DNA of 64,000 nucleotides, taken from contig OZ038422.1 of the NCBI GenBank assembly GCA_964036155.1, positions 8,889,201-8,953,200 on the forward strand, given 5' to 3'. Numbering within the stretch: the first letter of the stretch is position 1; every line of letters starts with the position of its first letter. Under the pieces are notes generated by a model. The model searched no databases, was not told the DNA's origin, and saw nothing but the letters and a program-made list of their open reading frames with translations. Of this stretch, positions 13,441-25,741 are shown piece by piece. The position numbers and the translations under genes are program-made. Source of the stretch: Diploscapter coronatus. Its lineage: Eukaryota; Nematoda; Chromadorea; Rhabditida; Rhabditidae.

Positions 13441-15952
13441 TTAGAAAACATACTTTCTTATTTTATTGGCAAATTCTTTCATCTTTGTCTCGTATAATTC
13501 CATTGGTTTAGGAATTTCCTTGGCCCATTCAAGATATTCGTTAATGATTTTAAATATTTTTTCTTTATTACCATTGTTCATCTAAATTAATGAATTAATT
13601 TTCAAACTAACAGTAAGAATATTACCGATTTATCATCTTCGGTTGAATGCTTAATGCGATAAATTTGGCATTTGAACTCGGTCCTTGCTTTAACTAGCAT
13701 TTCAAACTCATCATCCTCTTCCTTATGCCTCTTCGCTTCTGCAACAATGTCTTCGATATTCGCCTAAATTATATCATATCAATGAACAACTAAGTTAATA
13801 TTTTGATTCAAACGTCTTTATGCGGACAACCATCATATTGAATCTCAATCGATGCACTATTTCCGTTTTCTACTTCTACTCTAGTCACATGAAGGAGACC
13901 ATTTTGGTTTATTTCGTATATGGTCTAAATTTGTTCGCCTTTGTCTTCACTTTCAAATCCTTTTTAATGAAATAGAGTACCTGAATTTTATATCCTCTTC
14001 TGCTGTTCTGATTTTTCAAATTTAATTTAATATTACCGATTTTGAAATTATGTTTGCACTGTTTTCGCTCTCCTTCATAGATATTGGTATTAATTGATTT
14101 TTGGTTATCTCTAGCTGTCTCAGTTAATAGAGTAGCCTAAATCAATCTTTAATTCTTGAGGAAATATAACTATTCAGCACTTTGCATGGATATTTTGTTC
14201 CTCTTTTGATTGCAAATTTCATTAAGTCTCCACTAGTTCTTTGTCCTATCGATAGTGGAACGATATCATTGAAGACCAGTTGTAAACTGTCACTTGATGG
14301 ACTTCTTGTCAGCGCTTTTGCCACCAGAGCAGCTCCTTTAGCGACTACTTCATCAGGATTGTGGCGATTCCTTAAAGCTAGCATTAATAATGGTAATAAA
14401 ATTGACGTCTTTTATATAAAATACCAAATCTTTTCATCACCGAATTTTTCTTTCAGCAGATTCTGAACCATGGCAATGCGTGTAGATCCGCCCGCTAGAA
14501 TCTAAACTGACGTTGATAAAATTTATCCTATTGATTCATGCAAATTGATAAATTAAATATCGATTATTTGAAATTTTTACCACAATATCAATGTCTGATT
14601 CATTCATCCCGGCTTGGCGCAATGCTTCATTGACAATGTCTATGGTGCCTCGAATGGTCTTTCCGCATAATTCATCGAATTTATTGCGTGTCAATGTTAA
14701 TTTCCAGCCATCGTCTGATGAAGTGTCATCAACCTGAATGTTAAATCAATTGTGAAATTATTTTATGATGGTCTAATCATACAAGTATGGTGGTTGTTTC
14801 GTGTGCTGATAGTGCGATTTTCGCTTCAGTGCACATTTCAAGTAGACGCTTCATCATTCTTGCATTGTGCTTGGGAAAATTGGAAAAATTCTCAAGGACG
14901 TAGTTCATGATGATTTTATCGAGATCTTGGCCTCCTAAATCGCTTAGTTTCCTAAGAAAATAATTTCAATTAAAACGATAAGATACCAAGATGATTATGT
15001 CCAGATGTGGCCAGGACTTTTAGTAGATTATTCCCTTCGCACATGACAATCGAAACATCGAGCGTGCCTAGAATTTTGATGACATGAAGTGAAATTTTTC
15101 CTCAAATTATGTGTCTAATTTCCAGTTGAAATTGAAACAGATTACCTCCGCCGAAGTCATAGACAAGCACTTTATTCGTGCCCTTATTGTGCAATCCATA
15201 AGCAATTGCAGCAGCGGTCGGTTCATTGACCAGCTGAATCACTTCGATTCCAGCCAGTTTTGCCGCTTCCATAGTCGCGTGTCTTTGACGTTGATCGAAG
15301 TTAGCAGGCACAGTTATTACTGCTTTAGTCGCTTCTTCGTTTAGATATTTCTGAATGAGTATTCATAAATTTAATATTTATATATGTTGTTTATTTTTAC
15401 CTCTGCAATCATTTTCATCATTTTTAGAACTTCAGCAGAGATCTCTTCCGCGGCTAGCTTCTTCTCTCTTCCCTTTTGAGTTAGCTTCACAAGGGGTTTT
15501 CCCTGAAATTGATCGCAATTGTTTGAACTGACTAAAATTGTCCAACTCCGTTAGAAACGACAGTAAAAGGCCATAATTTCATATCTGACTGCACAGAAAA
15601 GTCATCGAACTGTCTGCCAATGAATCGTTTTGAATCTGAATTTCATAGTGAGTATTTACCGAGCCCTTAGGATTCGTCTATGCAAGTTATTTAATTTAAA
15701 TCACCATAGATAATATTCTTTGGCGAAATTGGTAGTCTAACTGCGGTTTTTCCAACAGAAATTCCATCATCAGAATATGCGACAACGGATGGCGTCGTGT
15801 TAGTGCCTTAATTGATAGAAGTGGCAATTTCTAGTTTTTTCGGCGATAGAAATACCTTCGAAATTGGCAATGGCTTCCGGTTCTCCATTGGGTGCAATTG
15901 TGGCGACGCACGAAAATGTCGTCCCCAAATCGATTCCGATTGCGGCCGGCAT
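13441..15952 (-). CDS. hsp70: Divergent HSP70-family chaperone, copy 1
   Basis: Fourteen exons, 5' to 3': 15856-15952, 15705-15806, 15547-15635, 15401-15502, 15146-15350, 14987-15067, 14783-14934, 14581-14733, 14425-14501, 14181-14370, 13981-14136, 13814-13924, 13626-13763, 13441-13581. They give an intact 597-residue protein. HSP70 proteins are ATP-driven chaperones that bind unfolded peptides. Visible motifs are phosphate-1 [12 protein letters not shown], catalytic Lys in [10 protein letters not shown] (about 69), [11 protein letters not shown], phosphate-2 YDFGGGTLDVS, adenosine-binding AGGSTRI and the substrate-domain start VPLSIGQ. It is shorter than the usual roughly 640 residues. The helical lid is short and diverged, and the C-terminus lacks both EEVD and KDEL, so it probably does not dock TPR co-chaperones or stay in the ER. 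The usual acidic-hydrophobic interdomain linker is altered (LQLVFND). A 3' splice acceptor lies about 25 bases before the ATG. It is tandem with the copy upstream. Confidence 0.92.
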
Positions 15953-16536
15953 TGTTTAATTTAGTCAAGAATGCTAGAAATTAAATATAAAAAATAAGAA
16001 AATTATTAAAATACACAAACAACTAAAATGAGTTTGAAATTTTTAGGAATTACAAGTTTTGATCAGAATATAACAGGAAGAACGTTTCTATTTGAAAACT
16101 AGGAGAATTTATTTCTAAATCTTATTTGAAAAAATATGGAGGAAATATGAGAAGCGAAAATGTAGAATATTTTCTTCAGGAAAAAGGTAACCTTATCATC
16201 GAAATGCCAACTTTTAGTCCGTTTACACAATGCTAGCTGCGCTGGAAGGCAATGTTTCTAATCTTGACGAATTTTATAGGTAAAACTGTATACGGTTATC
16301 AAATTCGCGAAAGTATAGATTTCAACCTTTATTATGGCTCATCGTATAAGATAATATCTTCCAAGTTCCTTATAATAACTTTATTTTTACGGCTGAAAAA
16401 TACTCTAACAGTTTGCACAATATTCAAAGTTTTGGATAGCTACATAAGATCAAATTTTCCGTATCAGAGATTTCTGAAAGTTGATTGATAGCTTTGTAGG
16501 CATTAATTTGGTATTAGCAGATGGGCAATATCTAAA

Positions 16537-16542
16537 TTTATT
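16537..16542 (-). promoter_or_regulatory. Polyadenylation signal of HSP70 copy 2
   Basis: AATAAA on the minus strand, 24 bases after the stop codon of the second HSP70 gene. This makes a very short 3' UTR. Confidence 0.6.
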
Positions 16543-16565
16543 CTTTATGGGTCTTTGATAACAAT

Positions 16566-19500
16566 TTATAAGACAAACTTGCTGATTCGATTGGCAAACT
16601 CCCTTAATTCCTGTTGATAAAGTTCGATTTCCTTAAGTAAGATTTCCTTAAGTTCGATTTCCTTAGATTCGATTCTCTCAGGCAATTTCTCTGACCGTCC
16701 CAGATATTCATTCGCAATTTTAGAAAATTCGAATTTATTCTGTTCGCACATCTAAAATATATTCCCCTTCTGAAATTTTTTTGCAATTCATTTTGTCAAC
16801 CGAAATGTCCAGTTCAACCGATCTCTTTAGTGCATGGATTTGATTTTCAAATTCGAGTCTTGTGAAAATGAGCAGTTCAAATGCATCATCTTCTTCTTTA
16901 TGACGTCTCGCCTCAGCGACGATATCCTCGATATTCGCCTGAAACAGGGTTTATCATGTGCGCTCCACAAATATTGTCCGTCCCACAGATATGCTCAATG
17001 ATAAGCGTTAAGTTTTTTCACCATGATGATTTGAAAAAAAATTTCTATTAACTTTAGCAATCGGACATGTTTCAAGGAAGGTAAGATTTGCAAGGAGCAT
17101 GCGATATCATTTTTGTGTAACAATAATGGTATTGCATACATTTTGCAACGCCCCTCTCTTCTATGCTCAGTTCCCGAAAATAGCATAAGCCTGCTAGGAG
17201 AAAAAAATAGCGAAAAGGAACAAGAAATTAGCGAAGTGAAGAAGAGAAGGGGCTTTTGCGGATCGATTTGCATAGAGTATGCAATATCCTTGTTCTAACG
17301 CGAAAATACTATAATGCTTTCGAAATCTAGAAAAAGAAGTATTCTTTACATCTGTATGAGGAAATCCGTCGTATTGAATCTCAATCGGTGCGGTATTCCT
17401 CGTATTTTTCACTTCTATGCTCGTCACACTCAGGAGACCATTTTCATCGACCCTATATATCGTCTGAATAAAAGATAATGATTGTGAAAATCCTTCATGC
17501 AAAATGAGAAAACTTGGAACACAAGCTTTCAACCTCTCAATCCATGAGTAAAAATGCGGAAAACAAATAGTTTCCCTATCGTGTATCATTATTTGGTATT
17601 GCTCGAAAGCTTGTTGCTTTCAAATGATCTAAAATGCGATGGACCTTAATTTTATCTTTCCTTTTGCTTGTTTCGCCGTTTAATTTCAACTTGATATTGC
17701 CGATTTTATAGTTGTATTTGCATATTTTGCGTTCGCCTTGGTAGATTCCTGTTATAGCCTCGCATTGCCTATCGATGACCAATTCAGTGATTTCCTCAGC
17801 CTGGAATGTAAAATTTCTATGAAGAAAGTCCTGTCAAGATCAAAAATCGTTGATTTTGGCTAATTATGCTATTGAAGAACATTTTTCTTTAAGTTAAGAA
17901 TAGTGATTTTTATCTAACCTGAGCTATATGAAAGGTTATCGATAGATAAAATTCTGTAGCACACATGTAGATAAACTGAAAAAACTCACGATGCAAGGAT
18001 ACTTGGTTCCGCGCTTGAATACGGGAATCATCAGACCTCCGCGTACAATCTGACCGATCGAGAGTGGGAGGATGTCGTTGAAGGCCACCTTCAGTCTTTC
18101 TTTGGATCCTTTCTCCAAGAGAATTTTGGCTGCCAATACCGCTCCTTTTGCCACTACTTCATTTGGATTGAGACGACTCCTAAATAATATATTGAAATTA
18201 TGATGAAAAGTGATCGAAAACCGTGGCAACGGGGAAACCTCAAGCCATTAAGCCATAAGAAATATTGCGAGAAAAGTTTATTTTCCTAACCATCCTTCAT
18301 CCTATTTCGCAGGGCTTGAGGTTTCCATATAACCAAAACTGCATGACTTCATTATTTGTGGCATGACAAAATAGAATTTTAAAATTCCCTCTTCTACACA
18401 CACAACATTATTTCGTTCATTATTCGTATGACAATATTACTATTATTATTATTATAGGTTTTAAGATAAACTGCCTATGAAGTTTTTATAGCTACCATAT
18501 TTTCTCCTTGCCAAACTTCTTCTGAAGCAATTCATTCACCAATTGTATTCGCGTCGATCCACCGACCAGGACCTGGAAGAGAAACATCGATAATTTACTT
18601 GAAAAATCATCAGATTTTTAAATGAGTGATAACCCAAAGACGCAGACTATGGCTAAATTTGAAGGTGCGACGATGAACAGTAAAGAATAATGAGAAAAGA
18701 GATTGGTTTCATCGCCACGTCATTTACAATTAGCTAATAATAGACAGTTACCACAATATCAATATCATTTTCATTCAACTTTGCACATTGCAACGCATAA
18801 TTCACGATCTCGATCGTGCCTTGAATGGTCTTCCAGCACAATTCATTGAACTTGCTTAGAGTCAATTCCAAATTCCACTCATCATCTGCACCTTTATCGA
18901 TCTAAACATTGGACAATTCAACTATTTTGATTCCTATATATGGTGACGGTCGAAAGTAAGAAATTATGAAGGAAGAATAGTGTTGCTTGCGTGATTCATC
19001 TGATTGCATTGAAGTGATTTGACTAAAATTTTTCGTGCCACATGAGATCATGTTTTATGATAATCTGGCAAGTTTCTTTCCGATTCACTTCCATATTTGT
19101 GTGTTGACTGAAAAAAAAACTCATTCTTGGCTTCATACTTCAGACCGCCACTGTATATCTTATTACAGAGAGTGTGACAGATTCCGCTGAAGATAAGAAT
19201 ATCTTGGCTTGCGTGCATGCTTCAAGCAACCGCTTAATCATTTTGGCATTGTCCCTTGGAAAATCTGTGAATTGCTCCAAGGCATAATTCATTATGATCT
19301 TATCTATATCTTGACCCCCTAAAATTCTTTTTTTCATATTTTATATTTGAATTCAAATACCCAAATGTGGATGCCCTCCTACCGCTAACCCTGTCAACGT
19401 TTTGTTCTTATCATAGGCTGCGACGTAAGCATCAAATGTTCCTGAATCAAATATATTAGGGTCTTAAAGCTCGGGAAAAATTATATCAATTTTAGCGTAA

Positions 19501-21167
19501 AGTGAAACGTAATTTTGTTGAATAGTTCCAGGCGAGAAAAGAATAGTCAGGCTAGATTTGACCGAGTGACAGAACGACGTAATTCCGAGAGTTCACTGCG
19601 TTATTTGACAAAAATCATTTCCTCATTTAAATATTTCTTCTCACTATCAAATGGTATTCCCAGAGGAGGATTAACATCAGAAGCAGTGAGAATCATCATT
19701 TATACGGTTCTTCATTGATCGATAATCAAATAGAAGTTTTGAAGATTCGGTTATTATTAATTGAATGAATATTTGAAGTTTAGAAGGATACCTCCACCGA
19801 AATCATAGACTAAAATTTTCTGCTCTTTATCACTGATGATCCCATAGGCGATTGCGGCAGCAATGGGTTCGCTGATCAGTTGAATCACTTCGATTCCGGC
19901 CAATTTTGCCGCTTCCATAGTCGCGTGGCGCTGTCGCTGATCGAAATTCGCAGGAACGGTTATGACCGCTTTGATGTCTTTGTCGTTGAACTGTTTCTGG
20001 AGTTGTTTTTTTTCAAATAGCAAGAAAACTTTCAATATACTACCATAACGGCATCTTTCAGCTTCTTTAGGATTTCGGCTGAAATCTCTTCTGCTGAAAG
20101 TCGCTTTTCAACACCTTGGTGAACAAGATGCACCAAGGGTTTGTTCTGGAATTTGTTTGTTTTGAATTTAACATATTCATAAGCCATCCTACATTTTCTT
20201 TGATGACATTGAAATGCCAGTATTTCATATCATCTTGCACTGATACATCATCGAACTGCCGTCCGATGAAACGTTTCGAGTCTAAACTTTGACTTGATGA
20301 GATTTGGTGAGAGTAAATATTGAAATTTTGTTGGTCAGGTGTACAACTTCAGGTCTATTTCAACACTTTTTATTCAGGGATAGTCGAGATTCGGTCCGAC
20401 TTTTTCGAGAAAAAAATTTAAAATGTAGGTTCGATTCGGGGGATTCGACAGTTTCTTTCGGTCCAGTACCAAATTTTTCGAATTGCACACATCCCTGTTT
20501 TTATTTATACTTTTTCGGCAACTTTAAAGTATCAAGTCTTTTAGCGTTGAAATTCTTTTTCTAAAATGGCTCCCATCTAATTTCGCATGACTGAAGGCTT
20601 GAAATTTCTAAATAACCTTCCTAACAACTTTTATTTCTAAAAATTAAACCAAAATTTCATCCCTAATTTACAGCAAAAACAGTACCATAAATAACATTTT
20701 GTGCCGAAGCAACTAAGACAGTTGCAGGTTTGCCAACATAAACTTTGCCGATTTTGCTCCCTTTGCCATCTTTGCCATCGCTATATGCGACTACCGACGG
20801 AGTCGTGTTTTCGCCTGAATTTCAATTGAAAGTAAGACAGATAAAGAATTTCTTGGAGAGATAGGAATGTAAACACGATGCCACATTGTTATCAGTCAAA
20901 ATAAAATAGTTAGGTCAAAGTAAGATCTGGACGAGTTTTCCACTCCACATTTCTCAGCCTAGTGGCTGCATGGTTACTTTTCCGAATTATCGAATTCTAT
21001 CTAATTGGTGTATCAGGAAATTGAGCAAATATAAAAAAAAAAAAAACAAGAACAACAACGATCTAACCTTCTTGATTTAAGATGGTTTCCGCGCTTTTTC
21101 CATCAGCCCCAATCGCAGCGACGCATGAAAACGTCGTCCCCAAATCGATGCCTATTATCATGGGCAT
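16566..21167 (-). CDS. hsp70: Divergent HSP70-family chaperone, copy 2
   Basis: Fourteen exons, 5' to 3': 21068-21167, 20686-20814, 20193-20281, 20044-20145, 19792-19996, 19361-19441, 19167-19318, 18752-18901, 18496-18572, 17990-18179, 17645-17800, 17350-17463, 16801-16938, 16566-16751. The product is 622 residues. Intron positions and phases match copy 1 one for one, so the pair arose by tandem duplication. [35 protein letters not shown] and VGGSTRI are kept. The usual NEPT is SEPI, a change at a normally near-invariant Asn in the ATPase domain. The C-terminus is longer than in copy 1 because of a repeated KEIEL-type charged unit, and lacks EEVD or KDEL. Introns are larger than in copy 1 and hold a MITE (17120-17295) and a foldback (18233-18326). 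A TATTTTAG acceptor sits about 22 bases before the ATG. There is an alternative ATG two codons downstream. Confidence 0.92.
17118..17297 (+). mobile_element. TA-flanked MITE, copy 2 of the family seen at 55233-55438
   Basis: The element spans 17120-17295, bordered on both sides by TA (17118-17119 and 17296-17297), the target duplication typical of Tc1/mariner elements. The inner inverted repeats read GGTATTGCATAC on the left and GGATATTGCATAC on the right (reverse complement). It has no coding capacity. Its interior is clearly homologous to the element at 55233-55438, read on the opposite strand: shared words include ATACATTTT, AATAGCAT and TAGCGAAGTGAAG. Outer ends of the two copies differ. 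Here it lies well inside an HSP70 intron and does not supply splice sites. Confidence 0.75.
18233..18326. mobile_element. 94-bp foldback (MITE-like) element in an HSP70 intron
   Basis: Perfect 14-bp inverted repeats, GGAAACCTCAAGCC at 18233-18246 and its reverse complement at 18313-18326, enclose 66 bases. A diverged sequence resembling the right end occurs near 20580-20620 in another intron of the same gene. No clear target duplication was seen. Confidence 0.5.
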
Positions 21168-22305
21168 GTGAAATCTCGTGATTAATCTAAAATAATTTGC
21201 CATTTTCACAAATATGTCGAGTACATAATTAACAAGGAAGCAAATTTAAAAATAGCAAGGCTCATTAAATTCATCATGAAATTTCAAAAGGTCGAAACAA
21301 AATATCAGAGTTAAAAATAACGTCAAACATTTTGATTTTTAATATTTCGAAGAAATAGATTCGATAATTTATGAGATGTTATAGGAAATTTCACGGAAAG
21401 AATTTCGCATCATTTTTAAATGCCTGCCATTTATCTATCTGGCCACTACTTTGTGCAACGCTAATATAAGTGGTGCTGACGAATGTGTTGTGAAAATCGC
21501 GAAATGCATTCACGGAAAAGATCAATATCATTTGAACTCGTTGTTTTAATTGTATAATTATAAATGGGGATTCAAATTTTTTTATTAACATATTCCAAAG
21601 TTTAAACAATATCAAATAAATTTACTATTTCAAATAAAATAATCTAAATCAAAAATCAACCGTATGCAAATAATAGGTCTCGAGTTCGAAATGGTCGTTT
21701 GTAATGTGCAGCCTTTACTAAAATACCAATATTAGGAAGCATTATTAATGTAATAACTGCAAATACCCTTTCTTTCAATAGTTGATGCACTAGGTCTTTC
21801 GTTATAACGTCGAATTATATTGAATAACCTAACTACACTGTAATCAGGCCGTATTACAGCTATCGGGAAGTCAATTCTGGAGAAATAATTGCAAAATTAG
21901 CAATACAGGGTAGGTCATAATTATAGCAGCACCTATTTATTTTGTATGCATTAAATTCGAGCCCACTAGCCGATATTTCGTTCAAATTTCTTCTCAGTTA
22001 TAAGAAATTGGACATCGTACCTTACGTATTAGCCATTTTTGGCAAGAAAATATTGCAGAATTGAATTACTTTAAAAAAAAAACTGTTGATTTCTTGGATA
22101 AATGCTGATGTAATTGTGGTCTACCCTGTAAGCTATAAGAACTTTCTCATACCTATTATGCTGTAAGGACTTTAGAAGTTTATTTTCAAAAACCTCCAAG
22201 AACAATAGAAACTCCCAAATAAATAAATGGGGATAATCATTATGAAAAAGTCTAATGAGTTATCAAAATGAAATTTCCGATTTTATACTCTGATATAGAA
22301 TTGTG
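21168..22305. other. Intergenic region upstream of the HSP70 pair
   Basis: AT-rich, about 1.1 kb, ending at the SINE. It would contain the promoter of HSP70 copy 2. I see no convincing heat-shock-element array and no coding frame. Confidence 0.5.
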
Positions 22306-22309
22306 GGTG

Positions 22310-22609
22310 GAGCGGCGTAGCGCAGTGGTTGTGTGTTACTGCCTACAGCTAGGACTCAAGTTCGCCCCCTCCCCCGTTCCTACCCAGACCAAGGGGGTTA
22401 AGAAATGTTGGTAGTGGATAAAACCACGAGAAAATTGCCTAAAATCCCTCGGCTGTTGCACACAACAACAGTCTGTCCTCGGGACGGGCCACTAGTCCTG
22501 TGCGGCTAGGATAGGCCGACTGTCCCAATAAGAAGGCTGAGCCCCATGAAGGGCTTGAGGGTAGCCGACCCCCACCTAGTGGGGAATAATAAGGCTAGGA
22601 AAAAAAAAA
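22310..22609 (+). mobile_element. tRNA-derived SINE
   Basis: About 300 bases, much more GC-rich than its surroundings. Near its 5' end is a box A match TAGCGCAGTGG (22318-22328), followed about 30 bases on by a box B-like AGTTCGCCCCC (about 22359-22369). This is the internal RNA polymerase III promoter of a tRNA-derived head. A GC-rich body follows, and the element ends in an A-run (22600-22609). It encodes no protein and would be mobilised by a LINE partner. Target duplications could not be defined with confidence. The exact 5' end is uncertain by a few bases. Confidence 0.75.
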
Positions 22610-22878
22610 TATGCATAAAATTTGTAACCGAAGGAATAACAATGTAGTAATTGAAACATCAATATGTATCAATATTCAGTAGAAGGAAGAATGTTCCAAT
22701 TATACTCGAAATAAGTCAAATGTTTTGATCAATTTTCTCTTATCTGTACCAAGTGACAACTTTGAACGCTTTTATTTAGAAATGATAACGAAAATATTGT
22801 GAATGCTGATTAATTTTAACCATATCATGAAAATAAAGGAAAAAGCAAAAATTATAACGAAATTGATTTGATGACAGA

Positions 22879-25310
22879 TCAATAGTATTTTGATACGATT
22901 CTCCACTTATTCTGATTTAAATTATATTCTTCGATGAAAGACACCTTATTTTGTCGAGTAGCATCAGAATAACTACAACAAATATTATTTCCTGTAAGAG
23001 TTAGATATTCAATGAAAACATACCCTCCAATTGCGTAAAGTTTTCCGTTTGCAGACAAAAGTGAATGCTTCCATCGTGGATAATTCATGTCAGCTATTTG
23101 TACTATTTCTCCATTTGATTGATTGAAATTAAGTTTGAAAGCAGTGCATGATTTTAGAATCTGCGAATTTTCACTGTAATTATAATTAGCTAATTTATAA
23201 TGGAATTTATCTAAAGTATCTTACTTATTTCCTCCCGTTACGTAAATTACATTATTCACGCAGGAAACTGCTGAATACTCACGTCTCCTGTCAATCTTTC
23301 CAACTTCTTTCCATTGATTTGCATTTTCATCATATTGATAGACCATATTTGTTCCTCTGTCAATATCAATAACTAAAATAATATTTGTTTAATTAGGATT
23401 TAATTGAGCTAATTGGTTCATTTGGCGTATTGTTGCCGCCCGAAGAAGTGACAAAAATAGAATGCAGTCTTTTCAGTCAATGTCAAAGTGTGAGCCACGT
23501 ATATACAATATCAATGGCTCCCTTACGATATTTTCCCCCGATTGTCCTTCATTTTTTCGAGTTTATTTTGTTATCTTTTCAATTAGCATTCTCCAATTAT
23601 CGTCTGTTATCGATTTTAAATGAGTTAATTAACGAAAATTTACCACAAACAAAATCAAAAAATTGGTGGAATAATGTCACCAAGGAGTGATTGACATTGC
23701 GTATACTTGACACACTCTCTCACTGGCGAAAAAGACTGGAATCTATTTTCTGCCACTTCGTCTGGCAACCATAATATTAAGAATACCATATAATTTGTCC
23801 ATGCATATAACACTTGCACCATATAGAATATTAGCTCCTGTTGGAAATGCAACAAATTCTTTCCACTCTCCTTCACAATTTTTCTAAAATTTTAAATTCA
23901 TTTTGATTACAATTTTAATCTATTAATTTGATTTAAGTATAGACAATCATACCAGTACTTTATTTCCATTTTCATTATCCAAATAGAGTAAATCGTTTTT
24001 GAAGCATGTTAGAATTCCTCCGCCATCGCAGTTAGGAATATGACCTAATTTATCATAGTAATTTATATTATGAGATTGATCACAAAAATCAATAAATTAA
24101 ATTAAACACAAATAATAGGTATATTTTCCTTTTAATTCAAATAACACTAACCTTTGTCAGTTATTGAGGAATTACTTGCATCGAACATTTCTAATTTCTT
24201 CGAGGAAAAGCCAAAAATCTAAAATATTTGTCAATCAGGCTCTTCGATCTCTTTTTAAATTGAGTAAATGGTCATTTGTGAATGGAGCAACACCTTTTTC
24301 TGATCACTAACACAGGTCACGTTAGCAGGATAACTTGTATTGAATGAGAATTTTCCTGTATCATGAATTTGGTATGTAGTCGAATTAAATGAGCATACAG
24401 ATCGTTTTACAAAATCTGAAGTGATTTAACGCATTATTCAATCAATTTAATGAAAGTCAACCATAAAAATATAACATTAATTCTTCAGAAGTCTGATTTA
24501 ATGAAGAATTTGTCATAATGGCAGATAGTTGGGAGCGAATATTTGGCTCAACTTCTTTAACATATTGTTGAACCATTTGATGCTGAATCACAAAAATATC
24601 AATTGACTAATTATTCAATTAAATAGGTGATCTATTTAATAAAGATGAAAATTAACCTGTCTATTTTGTATAGCCATTTGAATATCCAGAGATTTGTTCG
24701 AATCGTTTAATATTGCTTCATTATCCTCTGGTAACTCCCTTTAATTCAAATTCATCGATTTTTAGAAGGATTGAAAAGGTTTACAAATGTTCTGAACTGG
24801 TCCATTTTAGAAATTCTCCATAATCGTTTAGTGACCTTCGCAATTCAAAAACGTCTTTATAAAATTCATCTAAACTTTAATTAATTATTGAATTGGGTGA
24901 CATTTCATTCGAACCTAAACTTGGGTGTTGTGACAATATCAATTTTAGTATAGCTTGCATTCTAGGGGTTTGTTTCGTGATGAATTCGGGAATCTAAATA
25001 TTAACAAATTATATCCACCAAGAGAATAATGTAGTACCGTTTCTCGATCGACTTCAAAACGCCATTTTCGATATGCTTTGTTTATCTGATCTGATTGTGT
25101 TTTCATGAATGTATCAATGAATTGTAATTTATTTGCTTTAGAGAAATCAGGTAAATGCCACATTTTACTCAATATGGCCTGATTGCTTTCATCTAACAAT
25201 TGAAGAAATTCAGGTGGTATTTCGACCGACTAAAAATTAGTGTATATGTAAGGATTGGAGGATTAAAAATGAACACTCACTGGATTTGACGATTCGTTTT
25301 CATTCGGCAT
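22879..25310 (-). CDS. Kelch-repeat protein with helical N-terminal half
   Basis: Thirteen exons, 5' to 3': 25281-25310, 25038-25229, 24915-24993, 24785-24869, 24657-24738, 24462-24582, 24294-24415, 24218-24152, 23953-24044, 23787-23883, 23225-23372, 23024-23173, 22879-22972. They encode 452 residues. The C-terminal third has kelch-type blades: VYVTGGN-like, LYAIGGY and NQWKEVG/NKWRIV strand pairs, which normally build a protein-binding beta-propeller. Only about three clear repeats are present and the protein stops right after one, so the propeller may be incomplete or the gene truncated. The N-terminal half is helical and charged. Two adjacent segments (residues 11-74 and 75-100) loosely recall nematode DUF148/SXP-RAL2 helices, a weak resemblance. 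No BTB or F-box was seen. The last intron (22973-23023, 51 bases) keeps the frame open if retained. It lies about 430 bases downstream of arginine kinase on the same strand. Confidence 0.8.
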
Positions 25311-25631
25311 TTTTAAAATTCACGCTCTATAAGATGGAAAATGACCTAAATAATAAAAAAAAATGGTGTAAATCGATTAATTTTCGTGATAGAAATGCAA
25401 TTGCAATGGCATCCAAGTCTTATCAAGTCGATTTCCACCCTAATAGGGAATGGTTTCATTCAATTTTCTGACTAATGTTTGCAAATTTTTCTTTCGTCAT
25501 TTTGTAAATTCACGGAGATTTGACGTTGCAACTTTTCTCCATTTATTCATTGTATCGTCACTTTGACTTTTGTTTTCATCTTGATTCATACTTTCACGTG
25601 CAATAAAGCAACAGTTTATACTAGACAGAAG

Positions 25632-25637
25632 TTTATT
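25632..25637 (-). promoter_or_regulatory. Polyadenylation signal of arginine kinase
   Basis: AATAAA on the minus strand, about 105 bases after the arginine kinase stop codon. Confidence 0.75.
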
Positions 25638-25741
25638 AATAGATGATCAAGTCAGAAGTGTATCTAATGGTTGAGTGGAAGAGTGTGTGATGTAGTCAGT
25701 GTTGATCTGTTTGTGCTCTTCCTGTGCGACTGCAGCTCTGC

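Noticed and set aside
20431..20460. GGTTCGATTCG, a box B-like word
   Set aside because: No box A or cloverleaf around it, so not a tRNA or SINE.
22310..22609. Possible hammerhead ribozyme in the SINE body
   Set aside because: The conserved CTGATGA and GAAA core is absent.
22879..25310. DUF148/SXP-RAL2 domain in the kelch protein N-terminus
   Set aside because: Only a general helical, charged resemblance by eye; not enough to assign without a profile search.
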